Source of the DNA: Chloranthus sessilifolius
Taxonomy: Eukaryota; Streptophyta; Magnoliopsida; Chloranthales; Chloranthaceae
Direction of reading: 5' to 3'
Length of the DNA stretch: 64,000 bases
Assembly: GCA_021018995.1 (NCBI GenBank)
Contig: CM037596.1
Span: 88,233,184 to 88,297,183 of the forward strand
The notes beneath the pieces were generated by a model. It saw only the letters and a list, made by a program, of their open reading frames with translations, was not told where the DNA came from and did no database searches. A program made the translations under genes and the position numbers. Positions 10,435-22,900 of this stretch are shown one piece after another. Each line of letters opens with the position of its first letter. Within the stretch, counting starts at the first letter, position 1.

Positions 10435-12803
10435 TGTGACGACCCGACTTTTCCAATCCCTCAGGTATAGGAAAGGCCGGTTCGCCAACCTATCGAATAA
10501 ACGATAAGCCGGACAAACAGGGCACATATCAGAGTAAAGCGCAATAAATATTCATAGCTAAAATAAATGCGAAAGCAATTAAAAGTAAAGAACCACCGAT
10601 GATGGCCGACCATCATCGAAACATGGCTCATAACAGAAATCAACGTGAAGTATAAAACTATGATATCCAACTAAAATGGGCCCACAAATTCAACTCTAAC
10701 TCTCACCACAAATAAGAAAATCAGTAAGTTCTATACTGGGAAAAACTCCTCAGGAGGAACCTCAAGCTCTTCCTCAGGCACGTAGTCAGGATCGTCACAC
10801 GAATAGCCACGCGCCAAGACACGAACTCAGATATAGTCGGAGTGAGCTAACCAATAAAGCTCAGTAGAAGAAAGACATCTACGGCATTTTACTTTAACTA
10901 ACATGGTTTCAAAACCAATAACGGAATATAGCTTGTCAAACATATAAGCAGATAATAAACTGAATTTAGGTGCGGAAATCATATGTAAGATTTATTTCTA
11001 AATGTGTGAAAACAGTTTCAAGAAACAGAATCTGGGTGTTTGATGTCTTAGTTTATCTAACTTCTAAATGCAAAGTTCAGTAATTCATGACTTAATCCTC
11101 AACTTAAAATACCTCCCGAGTAAACTATATCTCGAGAGCAGGAATATAGCCGATGGGAACCCCTACCTACCATCGTCGTTCATGAACCCTTTTTCAGGAT
11201 GCAACAAGCCCCTGCGTAATGAGGGAAACTTGTGCCAGGAAGTTGTTCAGGAATTTTTGAGGGGTCGTTCAGGTCAATCATAAAATAAATGCAAATACTA
11301 ATATAAATCAGATGCAAGTCTCTTATACATAGTTCAGGTTCTTGATTTCAGATTTTCAGAGGTTAAGCAGATTCAGGTTTCAGGATTCAGGTAGATTTAA
11401 ATTTTCAGTCATTCATATCAATTTCAGTTTACAGATGTGATTTCAATGGCATATGCAAGTTCAAAGATTTTAATTCAAAATATCCATGTGAATTAAAATA
11501 AAATACTATAAAGATGAGATTCTCCTACCAAAACTCGGAGTTATGCGAAGTCAAGCAAGGTCCTATTGATGGCCTCTCGCCCTCAATCTACGTCACAATA
11601 TACGTTCAAGCATTAAGATTAACTCTAATTACTAATAATATAGACCTATTTAAGTGTTTCCTCAAAAACAAGTCAAAATAGGCAAGTTGCGCCAATCCTA
11701 GAATTTGATGTAACATTCTCATATATTTTTTACCATCAAGACGATTGATCCACGAGTTGGTCAAAACATGAAAGTTGTAGAGTTTTCTATTAGCTTTCCA
11801 ACGCAAAATGAATCGTCCAATCGGAGTTTGGGATAAACAGTTATGACTAAAATACTAAGGCAATGTCGGAGTTCGGTGATACCTCGCTTGAGCGATGATA
11901 ATAGCTCGCTCGAGCGAGATCCTTCAGAACTTTCTCGCTCGAGCGATGACAAAAGTTCGCTCGAGCGAGACAGAGAATGCCTTTTGAGTATTTTAATGTA
12001 TCCTCGCTCGAGCGATGATAATAGCTCGCTCGAGCGAGCTACAGTGATGTGATTTCGCTTGTTTTCACCCGAATCGAAACTCATACATCCCAAAGCAAAA
12101 CCCATGGCTAATCTAATGATTTTAATCAAAAAGTTTAATTAAAATGTACCTTTAATCTAAGGAGTCCTAGATTAGAAATGAGTCACGCGAATGGAGCTTC
12201 GGAACGAAACCGACGGGTTTCCTCGACGATTCGCGCCGCGATCGATCCCACGAGTTCACAGAGACAACTCCAACACGTCTCCAATGATCTCAAGCTCTCC
12301 CAAACGCCAACTACGAATCCAAGGTTGATTCAAGTTCTTTCTAAGGTTCAAGGGTTTTCAACAAAGAGGGTTCTAGAGAAGGAGGTTTTCTAAACCGACC
12401 TCCTACGATGATTAAAGAAGAGAGAAGACGGAGTTTCACACGGTTGGATAACTATCAAACAACTACGGTTCTTCACGGCACTCACGTCTCTTCCTCTCTT
12501 AACAAAACCTAGTATAATATGGGAATGCAATTCCTTCTTATAATAGGATTGCTCACAAAGTTAAGCACACACACACCTCTTATGTATTATACACTTCTAA
12601 TTTTAAAACTCAAGCCCGGTGTAGAACGGCCACACCGAGGTCAGTGCACAACTTTCTCACGAGGGTCCAAATGGGCTCTAAATCAAAATCTGTCCGCACA
12701 ATTACATCTAGATAAAAATCCAAAATAAATGGTGACGTCGGTTGCCGAGCCGAATACACACACGGGGTCAGTCTAACTCGGGTTCAAAAGACGGGTTTTT
12801 ACA
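10435..12803 (-). repeat. LTR 1 of element B
   Basis: Begins TGTGACGACCCGAC and ends GGGTTTTTACA on the plus strand (TG...CA). It aligns over its whole length with 17545-19908 and 25063-27394. It holds the CTCGCTCGAGCGAG cluster at 11883-12038. Short open frames within it on both strands recur in the other LTRs and look like chance frames. Confidence 0.85.
11883..12038. repeat. Palindrome cluster CTCGCTCGAGCGAG in LTR 1 (six copies)
   Basis: Six 14-base near-perfect palindromes lie at 11883, 11905, 11934, 11956, 12003 and 12025. They form three pairs with a 22-base step inside each pair. Spacers differ between pairs. Equivalent clusters sit in LTR 2 (about 18988-19143) and LTR 3 (about 26474-26630). 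Confidence 0.9.
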
Positions 12804-12816
12804 TTCTACCCTCCTT
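12804..12816 (-). other. Polypurine tract of element B, left internal region
   Basis: The minus strand reads AAGGAGGGTAGAA next to the LTR, with GAGGATGAAAATTCC just upstream. This is the usual end of Tekay/Del elements and primes plus-strand DNA. The same tract stands beside LTR 2 at 19909-19921. Confidence 0.65.
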
Positions 12817-15800
12817 AGGAATTTTCATCCTCGAAAATGTACGGATAGCTAAACCGAACTGCGGTAAGTCCTTATCCTAACACCAGTATAAAGCAAAATC
12901 GAAACAGTCTAAAGTCTAAAAGAACTTTGGTCGCGATTCGGTAGGCTTCACTAAGCATGCTTTCAATTGTCGGGATCCGTAGTAACCTGGATGTACTGCG
13001 TGTGGCATCCCATACTGCCATAGAGGATTGCATCCGTACACGGATGCGTACCTTCCCAAGTGTCACATGCCCGGAAACATACTTCACCATGACACAAACC
13101 TAACACACACACCTACTTCACCCTTTTGGTAATTATTTGAGCAGAAATTTCAGATGTCAGAATCGAATACTTATTCAAAAGCATGATCACATGCCTGGTA
13201 ACATGTTCTAACTGATGACACGGGTTCCAACAGACACACGGTTCGTAACATGGACACATGAAACACGTTGTGCACGTTCGATAGCTGCGGTGGCAAGGCT
13301 ACTCGATAGGCAACCTCGCCGACTCAGCCCAATACCTCGAAAGGTCCAACATAGCGCAGACTCAGCTTCCCATGCTTCCCAAAATGCATCACGCCTTTTG
13401 TAGGAGAGATTTTGACAAATACGTTGTCTCCCACCTTAAACTCAACATGGTTCCTTTTCAGATCAGCGTAACTCTTTTGACGACTTTGAGCAATGCGTAG
13501 TCTCTCACGGATTAACCGAACTGTCTCGGTTGTATTCTCCACGATCTCGGGACCTAAAATGAGTTTCTCACCCACTTCTTCCCAATTAAGCGGAGACTTG
13601 CACCGTCGTCCATACGAAGCTTCGTAGGGTGCCATGCCGATGCTAGCCTGGTAACTGTTATTGTAGGCGAACTCGATCAGCGGTAAATGTTGGTCCCATG
13701 ACCCCTGAAAATCCAGCATGCAAGCACATAACATATCTTCTATGATCTGATTCACCCTCTCAGTCTGCCCATCGATCTGAGGATGGAATGTTGTACTGTA
13801 ATCGAGCCTAGAGCCCATTCCTTCTTGAAATCGTTGCCAAAACTGAGATGTGTACATCAGGTCTCTATCGGATACGATACTGACCGGTATACCATGCAGC
13901 CTAACTATCACCTTGATTTATAATTCTGCGAGCTTGTTGGCGGTATATGACGTATTATAAGGAAGGAAGTGTGCGGACTTAGTCAATCGATCCACAATGA
14001 CCCAGATGGCATTGTGTTTTCTTAATGTTCTTGGCAATCCTAAAATAAAGTCCATAGAAATGGCCTCCCATTTCCACTTAGGTATCGGTAGTGGTTGCAA
14101 CAGTCCTGCCGGATTTCAATGATCCACCTTTACTTGCTGACACACAAGACATCTCGAGACATACACTGCGACATCTTTCTTTAAACCTCTCCACCAGAAG
14201 CTTTTCTTTAAGTCCTGGTACATCTTGGTACTGCCAGGGTGAATAGCGTACATAGACTTATGAGCCTCTTCCAAAATAGTGTCCCAAAGCTCAGTACTAG
14301 TTGGTACGCATACCCGGTTTCTAAACAACAAAGTGCCATCATCTTTGATAGAAAAATCTATTTTGCTTCCCCCAATCACATCCCGTCTGATAGCCATAAG
14401 TTCATCATCCGTCATCTGAAGTCTGCGAATGTTCTCATAGAGGGTGAAACGAATCACCAGCATAGCCATTAACGCACCTGAACCTTTTACGTCAAATCTC
14501 ATGATACTTAGAGCCATATCTTCCAATAGATGCCATCGTCGCACCCTTGCGGTGACATGGGATAACTGAGCAGAGAACTTCCGACTTAACGCATCTGCCA
14601 CTACGTTTGCTTTCCCGGGGTGGTACTGGATGGTACAATCATAATCTTTCAAGAACTCCATCCATCGACGCTGTCTCATATTCAACTCCTTCTGTGAGAA
14701 GAGATACTTGAGGCTCTTATGATCGGTGAATATATCAAAGGTCTCCCCATAAAGGTAATGCCTCCAGATCTTCAGAGCAAAAATCACTGCTGCCAACTCA
14801 AGATCATGCGTCGGGTAATTCTTCTCATGGTCTTTTAGCTGTCTAGACCCATAAGCAATGACTCTCTCATTCTGGTTAAGCACACAGCCTAAACCCCCAT
14901 ATGATGCGTCATCAGATAATCGCAAAGCCTCCCCTGCCTGATGGTATAGCAAGTACTGGCGCAGTAGTCAATCCATTCTTGAGTTCCTGAAAACTTTGCT
15001 CACACTGCTCTGTCCAATCAAATTTAGTATTCTTCTTCGTAAGTTGTGTAAGTGGACCTGATATCTTGGAGAAGCCCTCCACAAACCTTCTGTAGTATCC
15101 TGCCAAACCAAGGAAACTACGAACCTCCGTAACGGTCTTTGGTTCTACCCAATTCATCACTGACTCAATCTTTGCTGGGTCAACTGTAATACCGGTCTGA
15201 GAGATAACATGGCCTAGGAAACTGACCTGCTCAAGCCAAAACTCACACTTACTAAGTTTTGCATATAACTGATGGTCTCTAAGGGTTTGTAGAGCCACTC
15301 GCAGATGTTGCTCATGTTCTTCTCGCGTCTTGGAATAGATGAGGATGTCATCTACAAAAACCACTACAGACTTGTCCAGATGTCATTTGAATATCCGGTT
15401 CATCAAGTCCATAAATGACGTGGGTGCGTTTGTCAACCCAAATAACATGACTAAGAACTCGTAGTGCCCATATCGGGTTCTGAATGCTGTCTTCTGAATG
15501 TCTTCAGACTTAACTTTCAACTGATGGTAGCCTGACCTCAAGTCGATCTTCGAGAAGAACCTTGCTCCATGTAACTGATCGAACAGATCATCAATTCTTG
15601 GAAGTGGATAACGGTTCTTAATTGTTAACTTATTTAGCTGGCGGTAATTGATGCAAAGCCGCATTGAACCATCTTTCTTCTTTACAAATAGAACCGGTGC
15701 TCCCTAGGGTGACACACTCGGTCTGATAAAGCCCTTATCTAGCAGTTCCTGAAGCTGCTCCTTCAACTCTTTCAATTCTGCAGGCGCCATTCGATACGTA

Positions 15801-17530
15801 GCTTTTGATACTGGTTCACTAGCCAGCGCTAACTCAATCGCAAACTCAATCTCCCTGCCAGGTGGTAATCCAGGTAGATCTTCAGGAAAAACATCTGAAT
15901 ACTCGCAAGCAATCGTAATATCTGCAATATTTTTCTTCTCCTCCTTATGATCTTGTAAGTAGGCCAGATAACCACAACACCCGTTCCTCATCATACGGTC
16001 TGCTCGAATGGCAGAGATAAACGGTATCACACAAGATTTGACTCCGCAAAATCGAAAAGATTTTCTCTTCGGCGGGCAGAATGTTACAATCTTCCGAAGA
16101 CGATCCACGCTCGCATGGTAAGTAGATAACCAATCCATCCCTAGTATCACGTCGAACCCTTCCATGCTCAAAATGATCAAATCAGCCACTGCCTCGTGGT
16201 CTTCGATCATCACAATCACTGGTTGACACATGGTATCGGTGCTCACCGAGTTGCCCGTAGCAATTGACACTGCCAAGATGAAATCAAGGGCCTTAAAATG
16301 ATTCCCAACTTCTCAGCGAACAATGGAGTAACAAAAGAATATGTAGACCTGGGGTCTATCAACACTCGTGCTTCGGTTTTGCTTACATCGCTCCCCCGAT
16401 GCATAAAAAGGGTACCTTAGTTTAGACAAGCGTTTCAATTAAAATTTTCTAAGTATGTGTGTTCATCCATAACTTATTAACAAAATTTATTCAATATTAA
16501 GCAATTATATATAACAAATAGAATAAGAAGACATCTCAACGTTTAATAATACCTTGGATCACGTCGTTCGATGTTCTGGCTTCCTGAGCCGTCACGGCAT
16601 AAGCTCGACCTTGCACAGTAGGTCGGGTCGATTTCTGAATAGAAGCCGAACTAGTTCTTCCCTTGTCCTCCTGAGGACAATCCTTAACCATGTGTCCGAT
16701 TGCACCACACCGAAAACATGCTCCAGTGTTCCTCCTGCAATCCTCGGTCTTGTGTGGTTACCCGCACCTTGAGCAGAATGCTATCGGATTGAATGAAGAG
16801 GTGCGTAAAGTTTGTGGAACTCTGAATGCTCCCGTTATAGCAGGGTTCGAAATACGGAATGACCCTGAAGGTGTAGATATAGTCAGTTTCGGATAGGCAC
16901 CTTGAGTAGGTTGTTGAGATACGGGTGTGGCCTTCTTCGTTTCCATCGTAGGGCAATCCTTTATCAGATGTCCTAGTCTGCCACATCTGAAACACTCACC
17001 TGTGGCCCACCTACATTTCTTCGTCCTGTGTCGTTTCCCACAACTTGAGCATGACTCAAGCTGTGTGGAGGGAGAGGTGTGAGTCGTCTTACTCAATATT
17101 GTCGTGAGTAATGTTGTCTGCTGAGCCATTGTGTTGATCATCGTCTCCAGCAACTGTCTATTCTGCTCATTTTCATCGATGCATACAGTCTTCAATCTCT
17201 TGCGTGGTGCCATTTTGATCTGTCAACATGACACAAGGTTCCAACTAAAAAAGATCGCGATCACCACGGCCCTAGGTTCCGACAAAAATCTAAAACTTTA
17301 TTTACCTACTATTACCGTACATCTATCACGATCATCAATTATCTCCACTCAAAGTGATAGCGAGATCTACAACTCAGGTTCTAAATATAACCTACAACCC
17401 TAGCTGTGAGTCCCTTAAAAGACCTAAGGCAGAAAATTCTACTAACTTTGACAAGGTCCTAATTGAGTCTCTTATGTCCTGATAGAACCTACAGTCATAT
17501 TCTCGGGTCCCAACAAGACCTAATATCTAA

Positions 17531-17542
17531 GCTCTGATACCA
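17531..17542 (-). other. Primer binding site (initiator-Met tRNA type), left internal region
   Basis: Minus strand TGGTATCAGAGC, the standard plant Ty3/gypsy and Copia primer site. It lies two bases from LTR 2. The right internal region has the same site at 25049-25060. Confidence 0.85.
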
Positions 17543-17544
17543 AC

Positions 17545-19908
17545 TTTGACGACCCGACTTTTCCAATCCCTCAGGTATAGGAAAGGCCGGTTCGCCAACC
17601 TATCGAATAAACGATAAGCCGGACAAACAGGGCACATATCAGAGTAAAGCGCAATAAATATCCATAGCCAAAATAAATGCGGAAGCAATTAAAAGTAAAG
17701 AACCACCGATGATGGCCGACCATCATTGAAACATGGCTCATAACAGAAATCAACGTCAAGTATAAAACTATGATATCCAACTAAAATGGGCCCACAAATT
17801 CAAGTCTAACTCTCACCACAAATAAGAAAATCAGTAAGTTCTATACTGGGAAAAACTCCTCAGGAGGAACCTCAAGCTCTTCCTCAGGCACGTAGTCAGG
17901 ATCAGTCTCAATACGAATAGCCACGTCGATTACGAACTCATAGTGGAGTGTGCTAACCAACAAAGCTCAGTAGAAGAAAGACATCTACGGCATTTTACTT
18001 TAACTAACATGGTTTCAAAACCAATACCGGAATATAGCTTGTCAAACATATAAGCAGATAATAAACTGAATTTAGGTGCGGAAATCATATATAAGATTTA
18101 TTTCTAAATGTGTGAAAACAGTTTCAAGAACAGATGCAGTGTTTCAGTGTCTTAGTTTCTCTAACTTCTATATGCAAAGTTCAGTAATTCATGACTTAAT
18201 CCTCAACTTAAAATACCTCCCGAGTAAACTATATCTGGAGAGCAGGAATATAGCCGATGGGAACCCCTACCTACCATCGTCGTTCATGAACCCTTTTTCA
18301 GGATGCAACAAGCCCCTGTGTAATGAGGGAAACTTGTGCCAGGAATTTGTTCAGGAATTTTTGAGGGGTCGTTCATGTCAATCATAAAACAAATGCAGAT
18401 ACTAATATAAATAAGATGCAAGTCTCTTATACATAGTTCAGGTTCTTGATTTCAGATTTTTAGAGGTTAAGCAGATTCAGGTTTCAGGATTCAGGTAGAT
18501 TTAGATTTTCAGTCATTCATATCAATTTCAGTTTACAGATGTGATTTCAATGGCATATGCAAGTTCAAAGATTTTAATTCAAAATATTCATGCGAATTAA
18601 AATAAAATACTGTAAAGATGAGATTCTCTTACCAAAACTCGGAGTTATGCGAAGTCAAGCAAGGTCCTTTTTATGGCCTCTCACCCTCAATCTACATCAC
18701 AATATATGTTCAAGCATTAAGATTAACTCTAATTACTAATAATATAGACCTATTTAAGTGTTTCCTCAAAAACAAGTCAAAACAGGCAAGTTGCGCCAAT
18801 CCTAAAATTTGATGTAACATTCTCATATATTTTTTACCATCAAGACGATTGATCCACGAGTTGGTCAAAACATGAAAGTTGTAGATTTTTCTATTACCTT
18901 TCCAACGCAAAATGAATCGTCTCAATAAGAGTTTGGAATAAAAAGTTATGACTAAAATACTAACGCAATATCGGAGTTCGGTGATACCTCGCTTGAGCAA
19001 TGATAATAGCTCGCTCGAGCGAGATCCTTCAGAACTTTCTCGCTCGAGCGATGACAAAAGCTCGCTCGAGCGAGACAGAGAATGCCTTTTGAGTATTTTA
19101 ATGTATCCTCGCTCGAGCGATGATAATAGCTCGCTCGAGCGAGCTACAGTGACGCGATTTCGCCCGTTTTCACCCGAATCGAAACTCATACATCCCAAAG
19201 TAAAACCCATGGCTAATCTAATGATTTTAATAAAAAAGTTTAATTAAAACGTACCTTTAATCTAAGGAGTCCTAGATTAGAAATGAGTCACGCGAATGGA
19301 GCTTCGGAACGAAATCGACGGGTTTCCTCGACGATTCGCGCCGCGATCGATCCCACGAGTTCACAGAGACAACTCCAACACGTCCCCAATGATCTCAAGC
19401 TCTCCCAAACACCAACTACGAATCCAAGGTTGATTCAAGTTCTTTCTAAGGTTCAAGGGTTTTCAACAAAGAGGGTTCTAGAGAAGGAGGTTTTCTAAAC
19501 CGATCTCCTACGATGATTGAAGAAGAGAGAAGACGGAGTTTCACACGGTTGGATAACTATCAAACGACTACGGTTCTTCACGGCACTCATGTCTCTTCCT
19601 CTCTTAACAAAACCTAGTATAATATGGGAATGCAATTCCTTCTTATAATAGGATTGCTCACAAAGTTAAGCACACACACACCTCTTATGTATTATGCACT
19701 TCTAATTTTAAAACTCAAGCCCGGTGTAGAGCAGCCACACCGAGGTCGGTGCACAACTTTCGCACGAGGGTCCAAATGGGCTCTAAATCAAAATCTGTCC
19801 GCACAATTACATCTAGATAAAAATCTAAAATAAATGGTGACGTCGGTTGCCGAGCCAAATACACACACGGGGTCAGTCTAACTCGGGTTCAAAATACGGG
19901 TCTTTACA
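17545..19908 (-). repeat. LTR 2 of element B (central, shared)
   Basis: Same ends and length as LTR 1. It serves as the 5' LTR of the left internal region and the 3' LTR of the right one. No target duplication separates it from either internal region, and primer site and polypurine tract sit correctly on its two sides. It carries the palindrome cluster at about 18988-19143. Confidence 0.85.
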
Positions 19909-22900
19909 TTCTACCCTCCTTAGGAATTTTCGTCCTCGAAAATGTACGGATAGCTAAACTGAACTGCGGTAAGTCCTTATCCTAACACCAGTATAAAGCA
20001 AAATCGAAACAGTCTAAAGTCTAAAAGAACTTTGGTCGCGATGCGGTAGGCTTCACTAAGCACGCTTTCAATTGTCGGGATCCGTAGTAACCTGGATGTA
20101 CTGCGTGTGGCATCCCATACTGCCATAGAGGATTGCATCCGTACATGGATGCATACCTTCCCAAGTGTCACATGCCCGGAAACATACTTCACCATGACAC
20201 AAACCTAGCACACACACCTACTTCACCCTTTTGGTAATTATTTGAGCAGAAATTTCAGATGTCAGAATCGAATACTTATTCAGAAACATGGTCACATGCC
20301 TGGTAACATGTTCTAACTGATGACACGGGTTCCAACAGACACACGGTTCTAACCGAGAATGAATAAATATGACACTTAAGATTTTATTGTGTGATCGCTG
20401 TAGATATATATGTAAAACATCGATGTTATGAACCAATTTAACATTGAAGATTTTGAAGAAATTCTCCTTTTTTTTTTTTTTTTTTTTAAAGAACTAAATT
20501 CAAAAATTTAAAGGTACGTATGGTTTTCTTACATAACTATAGTTTACAGTATACCTTCACTCGAAAAGTTGTGGAAATTGCTCGCGAATCTCTGCTTCAC
20601 GCTCCCATGTGGCTTCCTCTGAAGAATGGTTCCGTCACTTCACGAGTACTAAGGGAATGCTCTTTGTCCGTAAGATTTGTTCTTTACGATCCAAGATTCG
20701 TATCGGTTCCTCAACCAAGGATAGGTCTTCTTGGAGCTCAATGGGCTGGTAGTCCAATACTTGAGTCGGGTCTTTAACATATCTTCGTAACATGGACACA
20801 TGAAACACGTTGTGCATTTTCGATAGCTGCGGTGGCAAGGCTACTCGATAGGCAACCTCGCCGACTCGGCCCAATACCTCGAAAGGTCCAACATAGCGCG
20901 GACTCAGCTTCCCATGCTTCCCAAAACGCATCACGCCTTTTGTAGGAGAGATTTTGACAAATACGTTGTCTCCCACCTTAAACTCAACATGGTTCCTTTT
21001 CAGATCAGCGTAACTCTTTTGACGACTTTGAGCAATGCGTAGTCTCTCACGGATTAACCGAACTGTCTCGGTTATATTCTCCACGATCTCGGGACCTAAA
21101 ATGAGTTTCTTATCCACTTCTTCCCAATTAAGCGGAGACTTGCACCGTCGTCCATACAAAGCTTCGTAGGGTGCCATGCCGATGCTAGCCTGGTAACTGT
21201 TATTGTAGGCGAACTCGATCAGCGGTAAATGTTGGTCCCATGACCCCTGAAAATCCAGCATGCAAGCACGTAACATATCTTCTATGATCTGATTCACCCT
21301 CTCGATGCCCATCGATGCGAGGATGGAATCTTTATCGTAATCGAGCCTAGAGCCCATTCCTTCTTGAAATCGTTGCCAAAACTGAGATGTGTACATCAGG
21401 TCTCTATCGGATACGATACTGATCGGTATACCATGCAGCCTAACAATCACCTTCATGTATAATTCTGCGAGCTTGTTGGCGGTATATGACGTATTATAAG
21501 GAAGGAAGTGTGCGGACTTAGTCAATCGATCTACAATGACCCAGATGGCATTATATTTTCTTAATGTTCTTGGCAATCCTAAAATAAAGTCCATAGAAAT
21601 GGCCTCCCATTTCCACTCAGGTATCGGTAGTGGTTGCAACAGTCCGGCCGGATTTCGATGATCCACCTTTACTTGCTGACACACAAGACATCTCGAGACA
21701 TACACTGCGACATCTTTCTTTAAACCTCTCCACCAGAAGCTTTTCTTTAAGTCCTAGTACATCTTGGTACTGCCAGGGTGAATAGCGTACATAGACATAT
21801 GAGCCTCTTCCAAAATAGTGTCCCGAAGCTCAGTACTAGTTGGTACGCATACTCGGTTTCTAAACAACAAAGTGCCATCATCTTTGATAGAAAAATCTAT
21901 TTTGCTTCCCCCAATCACATCCCGTCTGATAGCCATAAGTTCATCATCCGTCATCTGAAGTCTGCGAATGTTCTCATAGAGGGTGGAACGAATCACCAGC
22001 GTAGCCATTAACTCACCTGAACCTTTTACGTCAAATCTCATGCTACTTAGAGCCATATCTTCCAATAGATGCCATCGTCGCACCCTTGCGGTGAGATGTG
22101 ATAACTGAGCAGAGAACTTCCGACCTAACGCATCTGCCACTACGTTTGCTTTCCCGGGGTGGTACTGGATGGTACAATCATAATCTTTCAAGAACTCCAT
22201 CCATCGACGTTGTCTCATATTCAACTCCTTCTGTGAGAAGAGATACTTGAGGCTCTTATGATCGGTGAATATATCAAAGGTCTCCCCATAAAGGTAATGC
22301 CTCCAGATCTTCAGAGCAATAATTACTGCTGCCAACTCAAGATCATGCGTCGGGTAATTCTTCTCATGGTCTTTTAGCTGTCTAGACCCATAAGCAATGA
22401 CTCTCTCATTCTGGTTAAGCACACAGCCTAAACCCCCATATGATGCGTCACTGTATACTGCAAAGCCTCCCCTGCCTGATGGTATAGCAAGTACTGGCGC
22501 AGTAGTCAATCCATTCTTGAGTTCCTGAAAACTTTGCTCACACTGCTCTGTCCAATCAAATTTAGTATTCTTCTTCGTAAGTTGTGTAAGAGGACCTGAT
22601 ATCTTGGAGAAGCCCTCCACAAACCTTCTGTAGTATCCTGCCAAACTAAGGAAACTACGAACCTCCGTAACGGTCTTTGGCTGTACCCAATTCATCACTG
22701 ACTCAATCTTTGCTGGGTCAACTGTAATACCGGCCTGAGAGATAACATGGCCTAGGAAACTGACCTGCTCAATCCAAAACTCACACTTACTAAGTTTTGC
22801 ATATAACTGATGGTCTCTAAGGGTTTGTAGAGCCACTCGCAGATGTTGCTCATGTTCTTCTCGCGTCTTTGAATAGATGAGGATGTCATCTACAAAAACC

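Larger units (their letters stand above)
12804..17544 (-). pseudogene. Element B, left internal region: gag and pol remnants
   Basis: Minus-strand parts, from the primer site leftward: gag zinc-knuckle part at about 16.54-17.21 kb (FRCGRLGHLIKDCP), protease at about 15.9-16.4 kb ([18 protein letters not shown]), reverse transcriptase at about 15.0-15.75 kb ([11 protein letters not shown]), RNase H at about 14.6-14.95 kb ([29 protein letters not shown]) and integrase at about 13.4-14.4 kb (a zinc-binding H..H..C..C part, then FILGLPRT, IWVIVDRLTKSAHF and FHPQIDGQTERVNQ). These enzymes copy the element's RNA and insert the DNA copy. The lineage call rests on the integrase text, the primer type and close identity to the right internal region. 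It is broken, with about six or more breaks, and is more decayed than its sister copy. Confidence 0.85.

Noticed and set aside
10461-10670. 69-codon minus-strand frame in LTR 1 of element B, repeated at 17571-17780 and 25089-25298
   Set aside because: Hydrophobic and present in all three LTRs, but the LTRs are young and nearly identical, so retention is expected without selection. No family match and no regulatory context.
11883-12038. CRISPR-like look of regularly spaced 14-base repeats
   Set aside because: Repeats are palindromic and only 14 bases, spacers are about 8-40 bases and repeat between LTR copies, and the context is a plant LTR.
11761-12129. Frames on both strands reading repeated Arg-Ser-Ser...Leu-Glu-Arg units
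   Set aside because: They are translations of the CTCGCTCGAGCGAG palindrome cluster. Palindromes give long frames on both strands.
12178-12393. 71-codon plus-strand frame in element B LTRs (also 19283-19498 and 26769-26984)
   Set aside because: Antisense to the element. Shared only because the LTRs are copies. No recognisable domain.
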